From: Bacteroidota bacterium
GTDB taxonomy: Bacteria; Bacteroidota; Bacteroidia; Chitinophagales; Chitinophagaceae
DNA length: 64,000 nt
Assembly (NCBI GenBank): GCA_023409975.1
Contig: JAEYQO010000058.1
Span: 10,595 to 74,594 of the forward strand
Direction of reading: 5' to 3'
Shown piece by piece: positions 26,263-35,185 of this stretch. The notes beneath the pieces are model-generated. The model made no database searches. It was not told the DNA's origin and was given only the letters and a program-made list of their open reading frames with translations. Every line of letters begins with the position of its first letter. Within the stretch, counting starts at the first letter, position 1. A program made the translations under genes and the position numbers.

Positions 26263-26270
26263 CAAAAATA
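26263..26270 (-). promoter_or_regulatory. Promoter -7 element TATTTTTG for rnhB (minus strand)
   Basis: The plus strand reads CAAAAATA, the reverse complement of TATTTTTG, an exact TAnnTTTG match 8 bp before the proposed GTG start. It would lie inside the gene if the longer ATG start were used. Confidence 0.4.
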
Positions 26271-26384
26271 CCAGCCTGCTGCTTTCCCCAATAATATCCG
26301 GGCAAAAAGTTATGCACAGGTTTGGGGAAGTGCCATTGACTGCCCCTCATATTGCGCTCATTTCCTATGCTCCGCTACAAGAAC

Positions 26385-26392
26385 TAAATTTG
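26385..26392 (+). promoter_or_regulatory. Promoter -7 element TAAATTTG
   Basis: An exact TAnnTTTG match ending 19 bp before the ATG at 26412. Confidence 0.5.
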
Positions 26393-26411
26393 CCCGTCCG
26401 TCTTTTCAAAC

Positions 26412-28280
26412 ATGCTCAAACCAGTCAAGTTTCCATACCTGATCCTTTTCGTTTGCCATTTTCTACTGGCCCTTATAGCGTTCAAAGACTTCCGGTTAAA
26501 CCCCGACGAGATCATTTTCAATACTGATGGAGATGGTATTAAGAACTACTATACCTTGCTTGCATATGTGAAAGAATCGCCTTCACAGGAAAGTACTTTT
26601 AAGCTTGATTTTTTTAATTACCCCTTTGGCGAATACGTCTATACTGCCGACAACACGCCGTTATTCGCGGTTCCCTTCAAATGGGTCTGCCATCATGTGA
26701 TCGATGTTTCCGACCATACCCTCGCCATCTATAACGGATTCATCGTTCTCAGCGTCATCTTATCTGGACTTCTCTGCTATTCTGTTCTCAGAAGGATCAT
26801 TGGCGCCAACCTGATTTCCTTACTGCTTTCCATCATCCTACCCTGGACCAATGTTCAGTTATTGCGCATCTGGAGAGGCCATTACAATCTATCGTTCGCC
26901 TTCCTGATTCTACTGGCGATCCTGCTCGGAATCATCTGGTACAATCAGCGAAAGAACCCCAGGCAACAACTACTCACCGGAACCTGGATGGTCCTGCTGA
27001 TCTGGGCGGGGTTCATGCTCCATGGTTACTACCTGGCCATCGTGGGCGCCTTCATTGCAGCCTTACTCTTTTTCCAGGGAATCTACCAGTTCCGCCTACC
27101 GGAAGGAAAACGTTCTCTGGTGGCAGCATTGCTGGTGCCGGGATTAGCGGCCGCCTGCTCCATTGGAACGTTGATGGCTTCTGACGGATTTTATAACCTG
27201 AGAGAGGCCGCCGCAGGAGGGTATGACTGGATGGAGCATAAAGTGCGCTTCTGGTCCATGCTGAATGCCTACGATTTCATCAATCTACCCTTCCCGGTCT
27301 TTAGCCTCCAGACGAGCTATGACGCGGAGAATATGGGCTACCTCGGCACCTTTGGCCTGTTCACAGCCCTGGGACTTTTGTTGCTGGCCATTGCTCATAA
27401 AGGATATCGAAACTTACTTAAGACGCATCAGAAAGAGTTCTTCAGCAGCCCCCTGACCGGTGCAATTTTCTTCGCCAGCCTCCTGATGCTGATCGTCAAT
27501 TTCGGTGAACATTATTATACAAAGGACCTGAACAGTGGATTCAGAATAAACAACTTCTTAAACCCTTTATTCCTGTTGCACCAGTTCACAGATACGGTTG
27601 AACAATTCCGCAGTCTGGGCAGGTTCTTCTGGCCTTTCTACTGGGGCTTTAATATCTGGGTGGCCTGGTCGCTGATGAAGATATTTCCGGAACTCACCCG
27701 GGGCCTGAGAATAACCGCAATTGCGATCCTCATCCTGCTGGGGGGCTCTGAGGTCCGTGACTTTCTGGATGCCTTTCAATCGAAAGCTTCCCATAAAAAT
27801 CCGCTGAGCCAAAACAACTTCCCGGATTTCGGCCGGCTTAACATTGATTTCTCCCAGTATCAGGCCCTCGTAGCATTACCCTATTACAACGTAGGAAGCG
27901 AGAAGAGGGAACTGATATTGGATGATTATGACCCCAACGGCATTTTCTCCTATCAGCTCGCCCTGCACAGCAAACTGCCCATGATGAATGTGAAGCTCTC
28001 AAGGACGGTACCCCAGCAGGCGATCATGCTGGAGGACTTTCTGGCCCGGGATACGGTTCATCCAGAGCTGGCAGCAAAGCTAAACCGGAAACCCATCCTG
28101 GTGTTTCTGGACAGGGCCGCGCTCGACAACCATTCCTGGCCTTCCATGCCGGGGAATGACCGTCCAGCCGCCCGGGAAACACATTGGCAAACACTGGATC
28201 TTCCCAGAAGACGGGATCTACCAGTGATAGACAGTCTGGGTGATTATATTTTTTATCACTGGGACCTGCAGAAGCCTTAA
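26412..28280 (+). CDS. Polytopic membrane protein, possibly GT-C-type glycosyltransferase
   Basis: 622 residues with about 10-12 membrane helices across residues ~8-470 and a soluble C-terminal domain (~475-622). The first extracytoplasmic loop contains acidic residues (NPDEIIFNTDGDG), a feature of GT-C lipid-linked sugar transferases, and the fold pattern fits, but no diagnostic motif is clear, so the transferase role is only a suggestion. The C-terminal part (YDPNGIFSYQLALHSKLPMM) is hydrophilic and periplasmic if the topology is as read. Promoter TAAATTTG is at 26385 and a strong terminator follows at 28285. Confidence 0.75.
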   Translation: MLKPVKFPYLILFVCHFLLALIAFKDFRLNPDEIIFNTDGDGIKNYYTLLAYVKESPSQESTFKLDFFNYPFGEYVYTADNTPLFAVPFKWVCHHVIDVSDHTLAIYNGFIVLSVILSGLLCYSVLRRIIGANLISLLLSIILPWTNVQLLRIWRGHYNLSFAFLILLAILLGIIWYNQRKNPRQQLLTGTWMVLLIWAGFMLHGYYLAIVGAFIAALLFFQGIYQFRLPEGKRSLVAALLVPGLAAACSIGTLMASDGFYNLREAAAGGYDWMEHKVRFWSMLNAYDFINLPFPVFSLQTSYDAENMGYLGTFGLFTALGLLLLAIAHKGYRNLLKTHQKEFFSSPLTGAIFFASLLMLIVNFGEHYYTKDLNSGFRINNFLNPLFLLHQFTDTVEQFRSLGRFFWPFYWGFNIWVAWSLMKIFPELTRGLRITAIAILILLGGSEVRDFLDAFQSKASHKNPLSQNNFPDFGRLNIDFSQYQALVALPYYNVGSEKRELILDDYDPNGIFSYQLALHSKLPMMNVKLSRTVPQQAIMLEDFLARDTVHPELAAKLNRKPILVFLDRAALDNHSWPSMPGNDRPAARETHWQTLDLPRRRDLPVIDSLGDYIFYHWDLQKP

Positions 28281-28284
28281 TAGA

Positions 28285-28314
28285 GATGCCCGCGGGAACG
28301 CGGGCATCTTTTTT
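28285..28314 (+). terminator. Strong intrinsic terminator
   Basis: GATGCCCGCG (28285-28294), loop GGAA, CGCGGGCATC (28299-28308), then six Ts. A textbook perfect 10-bp stem. Confidence 0.92.
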
Positions 28315-28335
28315 CATTTGGTGGATACAACATTC

Positions 28336-29148
28336 TTAAATCCCAAGGAACCGAACACCGATCGCATACGGGTGTTGGGTCATGATATCCTCATGCAAAG
28401 GGGTGAGCTGATAGCTTGCGTAAAGCCGGAAATAACCATCCACTCCGATTTCTGCGGTCACACAGCTATTGAAATTTTTGAAGTTGAAAGGATCGTGGTT
28501 CTTCTGCTTTCCGCGCTCTGAAGAGACCTGCTTCATCCACGATGAAACCCGGTATCCGCCCGTGATACCAACTCCATATACCAGCCAGGCATCCTCCGCC
28601 AGACGGGTCTTAAAGGTTAGCATAAGGGGAACAGAAAGAAAGGTGAAGGCCAGCTTGTTCTTCTTAAAGCTTATGGAATCCATCACAACCTCAGGCACGG
28701 TCTCATTGACATAAGTCGTACTCTTGTTGAAACGGAAGTTGTAGAGCTGCAATCCCAGACCCGCGGAAAGATAGGCCCGGTGCGACTTCCCATTGATCAA
28801 CCGGTAAGATGCCACCACCGGATAGATATTGACATTGATGGATTTGGCATCCCGAAGGGAAAACAGGTTCTCATTCCTGAGCTCTGGACTCACATTGAGA
28901 AATTGCTGGACAGCGGGATCGCTATAGTTAGTCTTATCCTGCAGATAGTTGATACCCAGATCCAGCATACCGTAATGAACTTCAAACCTTTTGTCTTCTT
29001 CCACATCCTCTCGTTCCGCCCGGGAGATCTTCACGCCCTCCTTGCCGATGCTCACACTCACATTTTTCTTCGATGAACTGTCCGACTGCCCGTATGCGGT
29101 AGCCGTCATCATCACAATTCCTAATAGGCTTAATAAAGCTTTCATCAT
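28336..29148 (-). CDS. Outer-membrane beta-barrel family protein (unknown function)
   Basis: 270 residues with a signal peptide (MMKALLSLLGIVMMTATAYG; Met2 at 29145 may be the true start). The rest is aromatic and glycine-rich in alternating strands (HRAYLSAGLGLQLYNF, AWLVYGVGITGGYRV, YFRLYASYQLTPL) and ends with a Phe-Leu-Gly-Ile strand, as in PorT/outer-membrane-beta-barrel proteins. It is the last gene of a same-strand set with a sigma factor and an anti-sigma-like protein (8-nt gap to the latter), so it may be co-transcribed with them or be their output. The exact function is not known. Confidence 0.75.
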   Translation of the reverse strand: MMKALLSLLGIVMMTATAYGQSDSSSKKNVSVSIGKEGVKISRAEREDVEEDKRFEVHYGMLDLGINYLQDKTNYSDPAVQQFLNVSPELRNENLFSLRDAKSINVNIYPVVASYRLINGKSHRAYLSAGLGLQLYNFRFNKSTTYVNETVPEVVMDSISFKKNKLAFTFLSVPLMLTFKTRLAEDAWLVYGVGITGGYRVSSWMKQVSSERGKQKNHDPFNFKNFNSCVTAEIGVDGYFRLYASYQLTPLHEDIMTQHPYAIGVRFLGI

Positions 29149-29156
29149 TGATCGTT

Positions 29157-29954
29157 TTAAAAGTTTAGCGTCATTTCTTTGTTTCCTAATCTTACGTCCA
29201 GTTGACTCTCACCTAACCGGGACCCCAATCCCTTAGCTCTGGTAAGTTGTTCTCCCAGCCCCTCTGCCATTCGCTGCAGACCAGCCCGTTTCTCCTCCTT
29301 CACCGGCAGCCATGAAAGGAAAACTTTTTGCTCCTCCTGGAGGGTTTCATTTTCAAAGTCTGGTACCGGATCATAAGCTATCGCCTCCGCAACCAGTACC
29401 GGCCCGGGCACCTGCTCTTCCAAAGGGAAAGGTTCCGGAGCGGGAAGTGCTTTCAACCTGTCGCGTTCCGGTACGGCCCGTATGTTTTGTTTTGCCGATG
29501 ATGGAGCAGCCAAAGAAGCTTCCTGCCTGGTTCCTGCTACCGGAAGCGCTGCAATGATTGCACCCTGCTGTGCAGGCTGACCTTCCTCGACGGATTGCGG
29601 GGGTACCGATTCCGTTCCGGTTAAAACGGTTATGCTATCAGGCGTGTTTTCCTGCAACAAACTAAAAACTGTAGTGCTAAAGAGTGCCAGGACCGCAGCA
29701 GCCGCCAGCATCCAGCGCCAGCCAAAGGTAATTGTTCGGGGTGCTGCCACCGGCTTCAGCAGAGACGCTTTGTCGGGAAACCGGACATTCTCATCCGGCA
29801 CCAGTTTCAGCGACTCAAAGGCCAGTAGCTCCCCGCGCAGCTCCGGGTGTTTGTCGATAAACTCCAGCAGGTGTCGCTCCTCCACTTCCGTCAACTCTCC
29901 ATCTGCCTGGAGTATCAGGTATTCTTCATAATTATCCCAGTTCACCATAGCCAT
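29157..29954 (-). CDS. Membrane-anchored anti-sigma-factor-like protein
   Basis: 265 residues. Met3 at 29948 could be the true start. The cytoplasmic part (~1-70) is acidic and helical (EYLILQADGELTEVEERHLL), resembling the N-terminal sigma-binding region of Bacteroidota anti-sigma factors, though without the zinc-finger Cys/His set. One membrane helix (~76-100, WRWMLAAAAVLALFSTTVF) leads to a Pro/Glu-rich periplasmic part. It lies directly between the sigma factor gene (5-nt gap) and the outer-membrane protein gene. The anti-sigma role is inferred from gene order and topology. Confidence 0.75.
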   Translation of the reverse strand: MAMVNWDNYEEYLILQADGELTEVEERHLLEFIDKHPELRGELLAFESLKLVPDENVRFPDKASLLKPVAAPRTITFGWRWMLAAAAVLALFSTTVFSLLQENTPDSITVLTGTESVPPQSVEEGQPAQQGAIIAALPVAGTRQEASLAAPSSAKQNIRAVPERDRLKALPAPEPFPLEEQVPGPVLVAEAIAYDPVPDFENETLQEEQKVFLSWLPVKEEKRAGLQRMAEGLGEQLTRAKGLGSRLGESQLDVRLGNKEMTLNF

Positions 29955-29959
29955 CGTTT

Positions 29960-30442
29960 TTAAATAACATGTTCAACACTTACGAGATACTGTTTCAAGC
30001 TTTTCCTCGCCCGGTGCAGATAAACCTTCACCTGGGTTTCCGTTAATCCTGTGATCTGCGCAATCTCGTCATACCGGTATCCTTCATAATCTTTCAGCAA
30101 TACTAACGCCCTCGGTTGTTCATCTAACTGAGCCAAAGCCCGGTCCAGCACCGCCTTCAGATCATGATGCCTCTGTGAAACGGTTCCGGTGTCTTTAAGT
30201 TCATCCTGATACTCGATTCTTCGCTGCTTCCGGAAAAGATCTACCGACTGATTGTACGCCACCTGGAACAGGTAGGCTTTTGCTTTTTCCGAAGGCACCT
30301 GATCTTTCTTCTGCCATAATACTGCAAAGCTGTTCTGGACAATATCGCGTGCATCTTCCTCGTTCCCTGTCGTTTTACAGGCAAACCGGAACAATGCGTC
30401 AGCCCATTCATGTACACAGGCATTATAGCTTCTGGCGTCCAT
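29960..30442 (-). CDS. ECF-type RNA polymerase sigma-70 factor
   Basis: 160 residues. Sigma region 2 spans ~10-75 (ALFRFACKTTGNEEDARDIV ... FAVLWQKK), and region 4 spans ~105-150 (LVLLKDYEGYRYDEIAQITG, TETQVKVYLHRARKSLKQYL). It should direct RNA polymerase to a small regulon in response to a signal released by the membrane protein encoded 5 nt downstream. No promoter of its own class can be identified here. Confidence 0.92.
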   Translation of the reverse strand: MDARSYNACVHEWADALFRFACKTTGNEEDARDIVQNSFAVLWQKKDQVPSEKAKAYLFQVAYNQSVDLFRKQRRIEYQDELKDTGTVSQRHHDLKAVLDRALAQLDEQPRALVLLKDYEGYRYDEIAQITGLTETQVKVYLHRARKSLKQYLVSVEHVI

Positions 30443-30492
30443 TCAGCAGTATATCGGGTGCAACGACAAAAGGTTACACCATTTTGAGAAAA

Positions 30493-32595
30493 TTATTCCG
30501 TCGTGCCTATCAGGTCTTGAAATTCCTGCTCTGAGAGTATGGTGACTGTGCCCAGTTTCTTTGCTTTTTCCAGCTTCGAACCAGCGTCGGCGCCTACCAC
30601 GAGGTAGTTGAGCTTTGAGCTGACACCGGACAGAATCGTTCCTCCCCGGGCCTCTACCTGCGATTCTGCATCGCTTCGTTTGAACTGACTAAGTGTACCG
30701 GTAAATAAAAAGGTCTTACCTGAAAGACTACCAGTCGCTTGTTTGTTGCTATGGTGTTCATTACGCAACTGAACCCCCTGTCCTTCAAGCAGGTCAATCA
30801 TATGTCGATTCTCCGGGGTCTTGAAAAAATGAGCAACCGAAGCAGCGACTTTAGGTCCGACATCCTCGAGACTGGTAAGTTTCTCTTCCGGCCAGTCGTA
30901 AAAATCCTTGAGGTGATCTACCGCATGTGCCAGGGTCTTGGCCATGGTTTCCCCTACATGTCGGATTCCCAGCCCGAAAATGACACGGTTCAAAGGCTGT
31001 TTCTTTGAGTTTTCAATGGCTGCCTGAAGGTTAGAGATCGATTTGGCACCAAAGCCTTCCAGACCGCGTATTTGGTCCCAGTCTATTGAGTAAATGCCCG
31101 GTATATCCGTTAATAGTCCAAGATCATAGAACTTACGCACGTTCGCCTCTCCCATTCCACGAATGTCCATCGCATCCTTGCTGCAAAAATGTATGATCCG
31201 CTCGACAACCTGGGCCTGACAGGAAATATTGATGCAACGCCATACGGCTTCGTCCTGCGGGCGCTCCAGTGGCTGTTCACAGACAGGACAATGACTGGGA
31301 AAACGGATTTCTTCCTCGGTACCATCCCTTAGTTCCGATAGTGGCCTGACAATATAGGGAATTACATCACCGGCTCTTTCAACTAAAACGGTATCGCCAA
31401 TTCGGACATCTTTCTCGCGAACCACATCTTCATTAAAAAGGGAAATGGAGGTTACGGTAACCCCGCCGATCGGAACAGGATCGACCTTGGCTACAGGAGT
31501 AATAGTTCCTGTTCTTCCTACCTGATACTCTACCTTACGCAACTTGCTGGTTGCCTGTCTGGCCTTAAATTTATAAGCCACCGCCCACCGCGGGTGATGA
31601 GCCGTCATACCCATGCGATCCTGCAGATCAAGACTGTTTACCTTGATCACCAGTCCGTCTACCTCATAAGGCAGGTCATCGCGTCTTTCCTCAAATTGCT
31701 CGCAAAAGGCGACGACCTCTTCGATACCGGTACACCTGCGCATCTCCCGGATGGGTGTAGGAAACCCTAACTGGTCCATCCAGCTAAGTGCGCCATAATG
31801 GGTGCTCAATTCCTGCGGTACGGAAGTTCCGGGCTCAAGGGTAAAATCACTGATATGGTAAACAATGGCCGAAAGTCTGCGCTTTCGCACTTCCGAAGGA
31901 TCGAGTATCCTGAGGGTGCCAGAGGCTGCATTTCTGGGATTGGCAAGCGGTGATAAACCCTCCTTCGCTCTCTGTTCATTGTAGGCAGCAAATACATCTT
32001 TATGAATCACCACTTCACCGCGTATCTCTACCTGTCGAATTCCATACTTATTGAATGCGGCAGAAAGCGGGAGGGATCTGATCTGGCGTATATTGGTTGT
32101 GATCTCTTCCCCCATGATCCCGTCTCCTCTTGTTGCTCCGCGCACGAGTGTACCATCTTCATAAACCAGCGAGACACTGGCACCATCATACTTGGGCTCG
32201 ACAACATATTCAATGGCATTGGTGCCGGCATATTCCTTGCATCGCCGGTCCCAGTCGTGCAGGTCGGCTGCATTATAGGTATTGTCGAGACTGAGCATGG
32301 GCACGAGGTGAGCTACAGGAGGAAATTTCTCGCTCAGTCCAATGGCCACCCGCTGGGTGGGAGAATCGGCGGTAACCTGTTCCGGATACCGCGACTCCAG
32401 GTCTTTTAACTTGCTGAACAGCGCATCGTATTCTGCATCCGAGAGCACAGGATTACTCTGGACATAGTACTTCCAGTCTGAATAATTGATAACCTCACGA
32501 AGGGCCGTGATCTCTTGCTCAAAATCGCTATTGCTTTGGTTTAACAATGCCTTCGCCTGCTCATACAGACGCTTTTCATCCTGGCTGGTGTACAT
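30493..32595 (-). CDS. ligA: NAD-dependent DNA ligase LigA
   Basis: 700 residues, full length. It joins nicks in replication and repair using NAD. The adenylation-site Lys135 lies in VEPKYDGASVSL; other nucleotidyl-transferase motifs include GATRGDG, EIRGEVV and EVDGLVIK. An OB fold, the Cys4 zinc finger (HCPVCEQ ... CINISCQ), helix-hairpin-helix region (GFGAKSISNL, DVGPKVAASV) and a C-terminal BRCT domain (~620-700; GKTFLFTGTL) follow. Core housekeeping gene. Confidence 0.97.
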   Translation of the reverse strand: MYTSQDEKRLYEQAKALLNQSNSDFEQEITALREVINYSDWKYYVQSNPVLSDAEYDALFSKLKDLESRYPEQVTADSPTQRVAIGLSEKFPPVAHLVPMLSLDNTYNAADLHDWDRRCKEYAGTNAIEYVVEPKYDGASVSLVYEDGTLVRGATRGDGIMGEEITTNIRQIRSLPLSAAFNKYGIRQVEIRGEVVIHKDVFAAYNEQRAKEGLSPLANPRNAASGTLRILDPSEVRKRRLSAIVYHISDFTLEPGTSVPQELSTHYGALSWMDQLGFPTPIREMRRCTGIEEVVAFCEQFEERRDDLPYEVDGLVIKVNSLDLQDRMGMTAHHPRWAVAYKFKARQATSKLRKVEYQVGRTGTITPVAKVDPVPIGGVTVTSISLFNEDVVREKDVRIGDTVLVERAGDVIPYIVRPLSELRDGTEEEIRFPSHCPVCEQPLERPQDEAVWRCINISCQAQVVERIIHFCSKDAMDIRGMGEANVRKFYDLGLLTDIPGIYSIDWDQIRGLEGFGAKSISNLQAAIENSKKQPLNRVIFGLGIRHVGETMAKTLAHAVDHLKDFYDWPEEKLTSLEDVGPKVAASVAHFFKTPENRHMIDLLEGQGVQLRNEHHSNKQATGSLSGKTFLFTGTLSQFKRSDAESQVEARGGTILSGVSSKLNYLVVGADAGSKLEKAKKLGTVTILSEQEFQDLIGTTE

Positions 32596-32666
32596 GCAGT
32601 CAAAAATACATGCTTACCCGCAGAGTAGCACCACGATCCAATCTATTGATAACAGAGCAAACTCTG

Positions 32667-35099
32667 TTATCGCAGTAGCGTTACATTGCCAGTGTACTGC
32701 TCGCGTACGCCATTCTTGAAGGTAGCTTCGATCTGATAGATATAAACTCCGGTTGGCTGTGCTTCACCGTTGAATTTACCATCCCAGCCACGACCGTCTG
32801 TACGCACCGTCTCGAAGATAACCTGGCCCCAGCGATTGAAGATGGTCATCTTGAATCCTGTTACACCACTTGACAATAGCTGCCTTGGCAGGAAATAGTC
32901 ATTCTGACCGTCACCATTGGGCGTAAAGGAATTGGGGATATTAAGGTAGCAATCCTTGAAAATTTCCACACTGTCCGCAGTCGAACAACCGTTCCGGCTA
33001 ACACTGGCAGTATAGATACCCGGATGACGAACAGCAATGAACGCCGTAGTGTCTCCCGTATTCCAGAGCCAGCGCGCACTGGTAAACTGGTTCACCAGGT
33101 CGCCGATCAGCAAGGCCTCGCCATTAGGACATAATGTGGTATCAGCACCAAGATTGAGGGTTGGGAAAGGAGTGATGGTAATATCGCGGGTCACAACCTC
33201 ATCTGGACAATTTGCGTAGGTAGCAGTAAACGTAACAGTATAGATCCCCGCCGTATCATACACATGGGAAACATGTGGCTCATCTGGCATACCATAACCG
33301 TCACCAAAGTCCCAGTTAATTCCCGTGTTTGCATCTCTAAGGTAATCGGCGATCAGCGTAACCTGTTGACCTTCGCACAAGGCGCTGTCGGAAGTGACAA
33401 AGTTGGCATAAGGAATGCTATCTACCTTGACGGTCATCCATGCAGTATCACTACATGGAATGGTGTCCGTCACAATGAGCATCACCTCATAAACACCCGG
33501 TACAGTATAAGTATGTGTCGGATTCGTCAATGTAGATGTTGTGCTATCACCGAAGTCCCAGAAATAAACCGGATCGATGCCAACAGATGCATTTGTGAAC
33601 GTAAGCATCTGACCTGTACAGGAACTGTCATCGTCTACTGAGAAATCTGCATTCAATGGATGTAGTGTATTGACGGGTATAGTCAACGAATCTGAACAGA
33701 AACCATTCGAAACGACCAACTTCAAATCATAAATTCCCTGAATGGTGTAGATATACACAGGGTTCAGCGATGTATCAATATTGCCATCTCCGAAATGCCA
33801 CAAATTATACGTGTTCTGAATGGAGTTGTTAGTAAGGAAAATCGTATCCTCCGTGCAACCCAGGTGCAGATCTACTTCAAAATCAGCAACCACCGGTGGA
33901 TCGACGAGAACAATAGGTCCGACAGCATTTCCAAAACACGGTCCATCAAACACCATGATAGAATCATAGGTTCCCGCACCAAGTCCTCCAATATTGAAAC
34001 TTCCTTGCGAATTTGCCTGAATACTAATAGGAGTAACCTGAACACCATCTTTTCTGTACCGTAGTTCGTAAACGCTGTCTGGCATCATCCCAAAGATCTT
34101 TATGAAACCGTCGTTACCACCACAGGTAGTTGGATGTCCAATTGCAGTATCATTGGGATCTGGAGAAATGTTAGTGATGATTGGTCCACCACCAATTGTT
34201 ACGTAAACAGTATCTCTCATGGTGTCCTGGCATTTGACAGCCTCAGCCACATAGAATGTATTGGTAACAGGCGTTACAGTAACAGATGGTCCATTTCCTA
34301 CAGGAGTAATTCCATTTGCATACCAGGTAACCGGGGCGTTCACACCTGGAACTGGTGCATAGGGTATCGCGGTGACAGTATACGTATTGGGACCAGTAGG
34401 AGTCCACCTGTGACTACTCTGGAATGCACTCCATTGAGTTGGATAATTTCTGCCAGGAACTGGATAAGCTATAGTACCAGTAGCATTCTGAATTCCTTCA
34501 ATGGCGGCGCCAGCATTCCATGTAGGACAATTTGGTGCATTGGCAATATGAACTTCAATCTCATTAGTAGTTTCATATAACATGATCTGGAAAGAAGCCA
34601 CCATATTGGTACAGGAAAACATAGGACAATCACAAAAGGAAACGACAAACTTTCTGTTCGGCGCCGTGCCAATGGTTTGATAGTCAATCGTCCCCGGATT
34701 GGTTCCAAGCAACGGAATGATATCCGAATAGAATCCCATTACTGAGTTAAGTACATTAGGATTGCCCGGAATTGCCTGAGTGATATTCCATGGTGAAAAA
34801 TTACCTGCCTGACCTAAATCAAACTTGATGTAGCCATTTAGCGAAATGAGGCATTGAGAATAGTTATTTCCAAAAAAATTGAATGTAAAACCTATGGGTA
34901 CAGCGGTTGAATAGGCATCATCCTGAGCTGAAAACGTTGGATTGGTGGGCGGTGTGCCAAGCGACAGAGTATTAAGAGTTACAGAAGTATTGGGACAAAC
35001 CACCGTATCGGGTGTACTAATCTGTAGCTGGGCAATGGCGTTCTTTCCAAAACAGAGAAATATGGTGAACAGAACGGTAGTGAGTATACGACTTCTCAT
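32667..35099 (-). CDS. Secreted multi-PKD protein with T9SS type B (gliding-associated) C-terminal domain
   Basis: 810 residues from ATG 35099, which opens a signal peptide (MRSRILTTVLFTIFLCFG); an in-frame ATG at 35132 would precede it with a hydrophilic stretch. An N-terminal ~170-residue beta domain follows (FTFNFFGNNYSQCLISLNGY, lectin-like in shape), then Ig-like and three PKD domains (YNLWHFGDGN, VYFWDFGDS, INWDFGDGYG). The C-terminal ~90 residues are a type B sorting domain (IPNSFTPNGDGQNDYFL ... MTIFNRWGQVIFET ... TGVYIYQI). Type B proteins go through the T9SS and are often anchored at the surface. The ligand is not visible. Confidence 0.87.
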   Translation of the reverse strand: MRSRILTTVLFTIFLCFGKNAIAQLQISTPDTVVCPNTSVTLNTLSLGTPPTNPTFSAQDDAYSTAVPIGFTFNFFGNNYSQCLISLNGYIKFDLGQAGNFSPWNITQAIPGNPNVLNSVMGFYSDIIPLLGTNPGTIDYQTIGTAPNRKFVVSFCDCPMFSCTNMVASFQIMLYETTNEIEVHIANAPNCPTWNAGAAIEGIQNATGTIAYPVPGRNYPTQWSAFQSSHRWTPTGPNTYTVTAIPYAPVPGVNAPVTWYANGITPVGNGPSVTVTPVTNTFYVAEAVKCQDTMRDTVYVTIGGGPIITNISPDPNDTAIGHPTTCGGNDGFIKIFGMMPDSVYELRYRKDGVQVTPISIQANSQGSFNIGGLGAGTYDSIMVFDGPCFGNAVGPIVLVDPPVVADFEVDLHLGCTEDTIFLTNNSIQNTYNLWHFGDGNIDTSLNPVYIYTIQGIYDLKLVVSNGFCSDSLTIPVNTLHPLNADFSVDDDSSCTGQMLTFTNASVGIDPVYFWDFGDSTTSTLTNPTHTYTVPGVYEVMLIVTDTIPCSDTAWMTVKVDSIPYANFVTSDSALCEGQQVTLIADYLRDANTGINWDFGDGYGMPDEPHVSHVYDTAGIYTVTFTATYANCPDEVVTRDITITPFPTLNLGADTTLCPNGEALLIGDLVNQFTSARWLWNTGDTTAFIAVRHPGIYTASVSRNGCSTADSVEIFKDCYLNIPNSFTPNGDGQNDYFLPRQLLSSGVTGFKMTIFNRWGQVIFETVRTDGRGWDGKFNGEAQPTGVYIYQIEATFKNGVREQYTGNVTLLR

Positions 35100-35185
35100 C
35101 TGAATGTCATTTGTTATGTCCTTAGACAGCAAATTTTGAATTAAGGACAGGTGGCCGAAATTAATTATTTATAACGAAAATCCTA

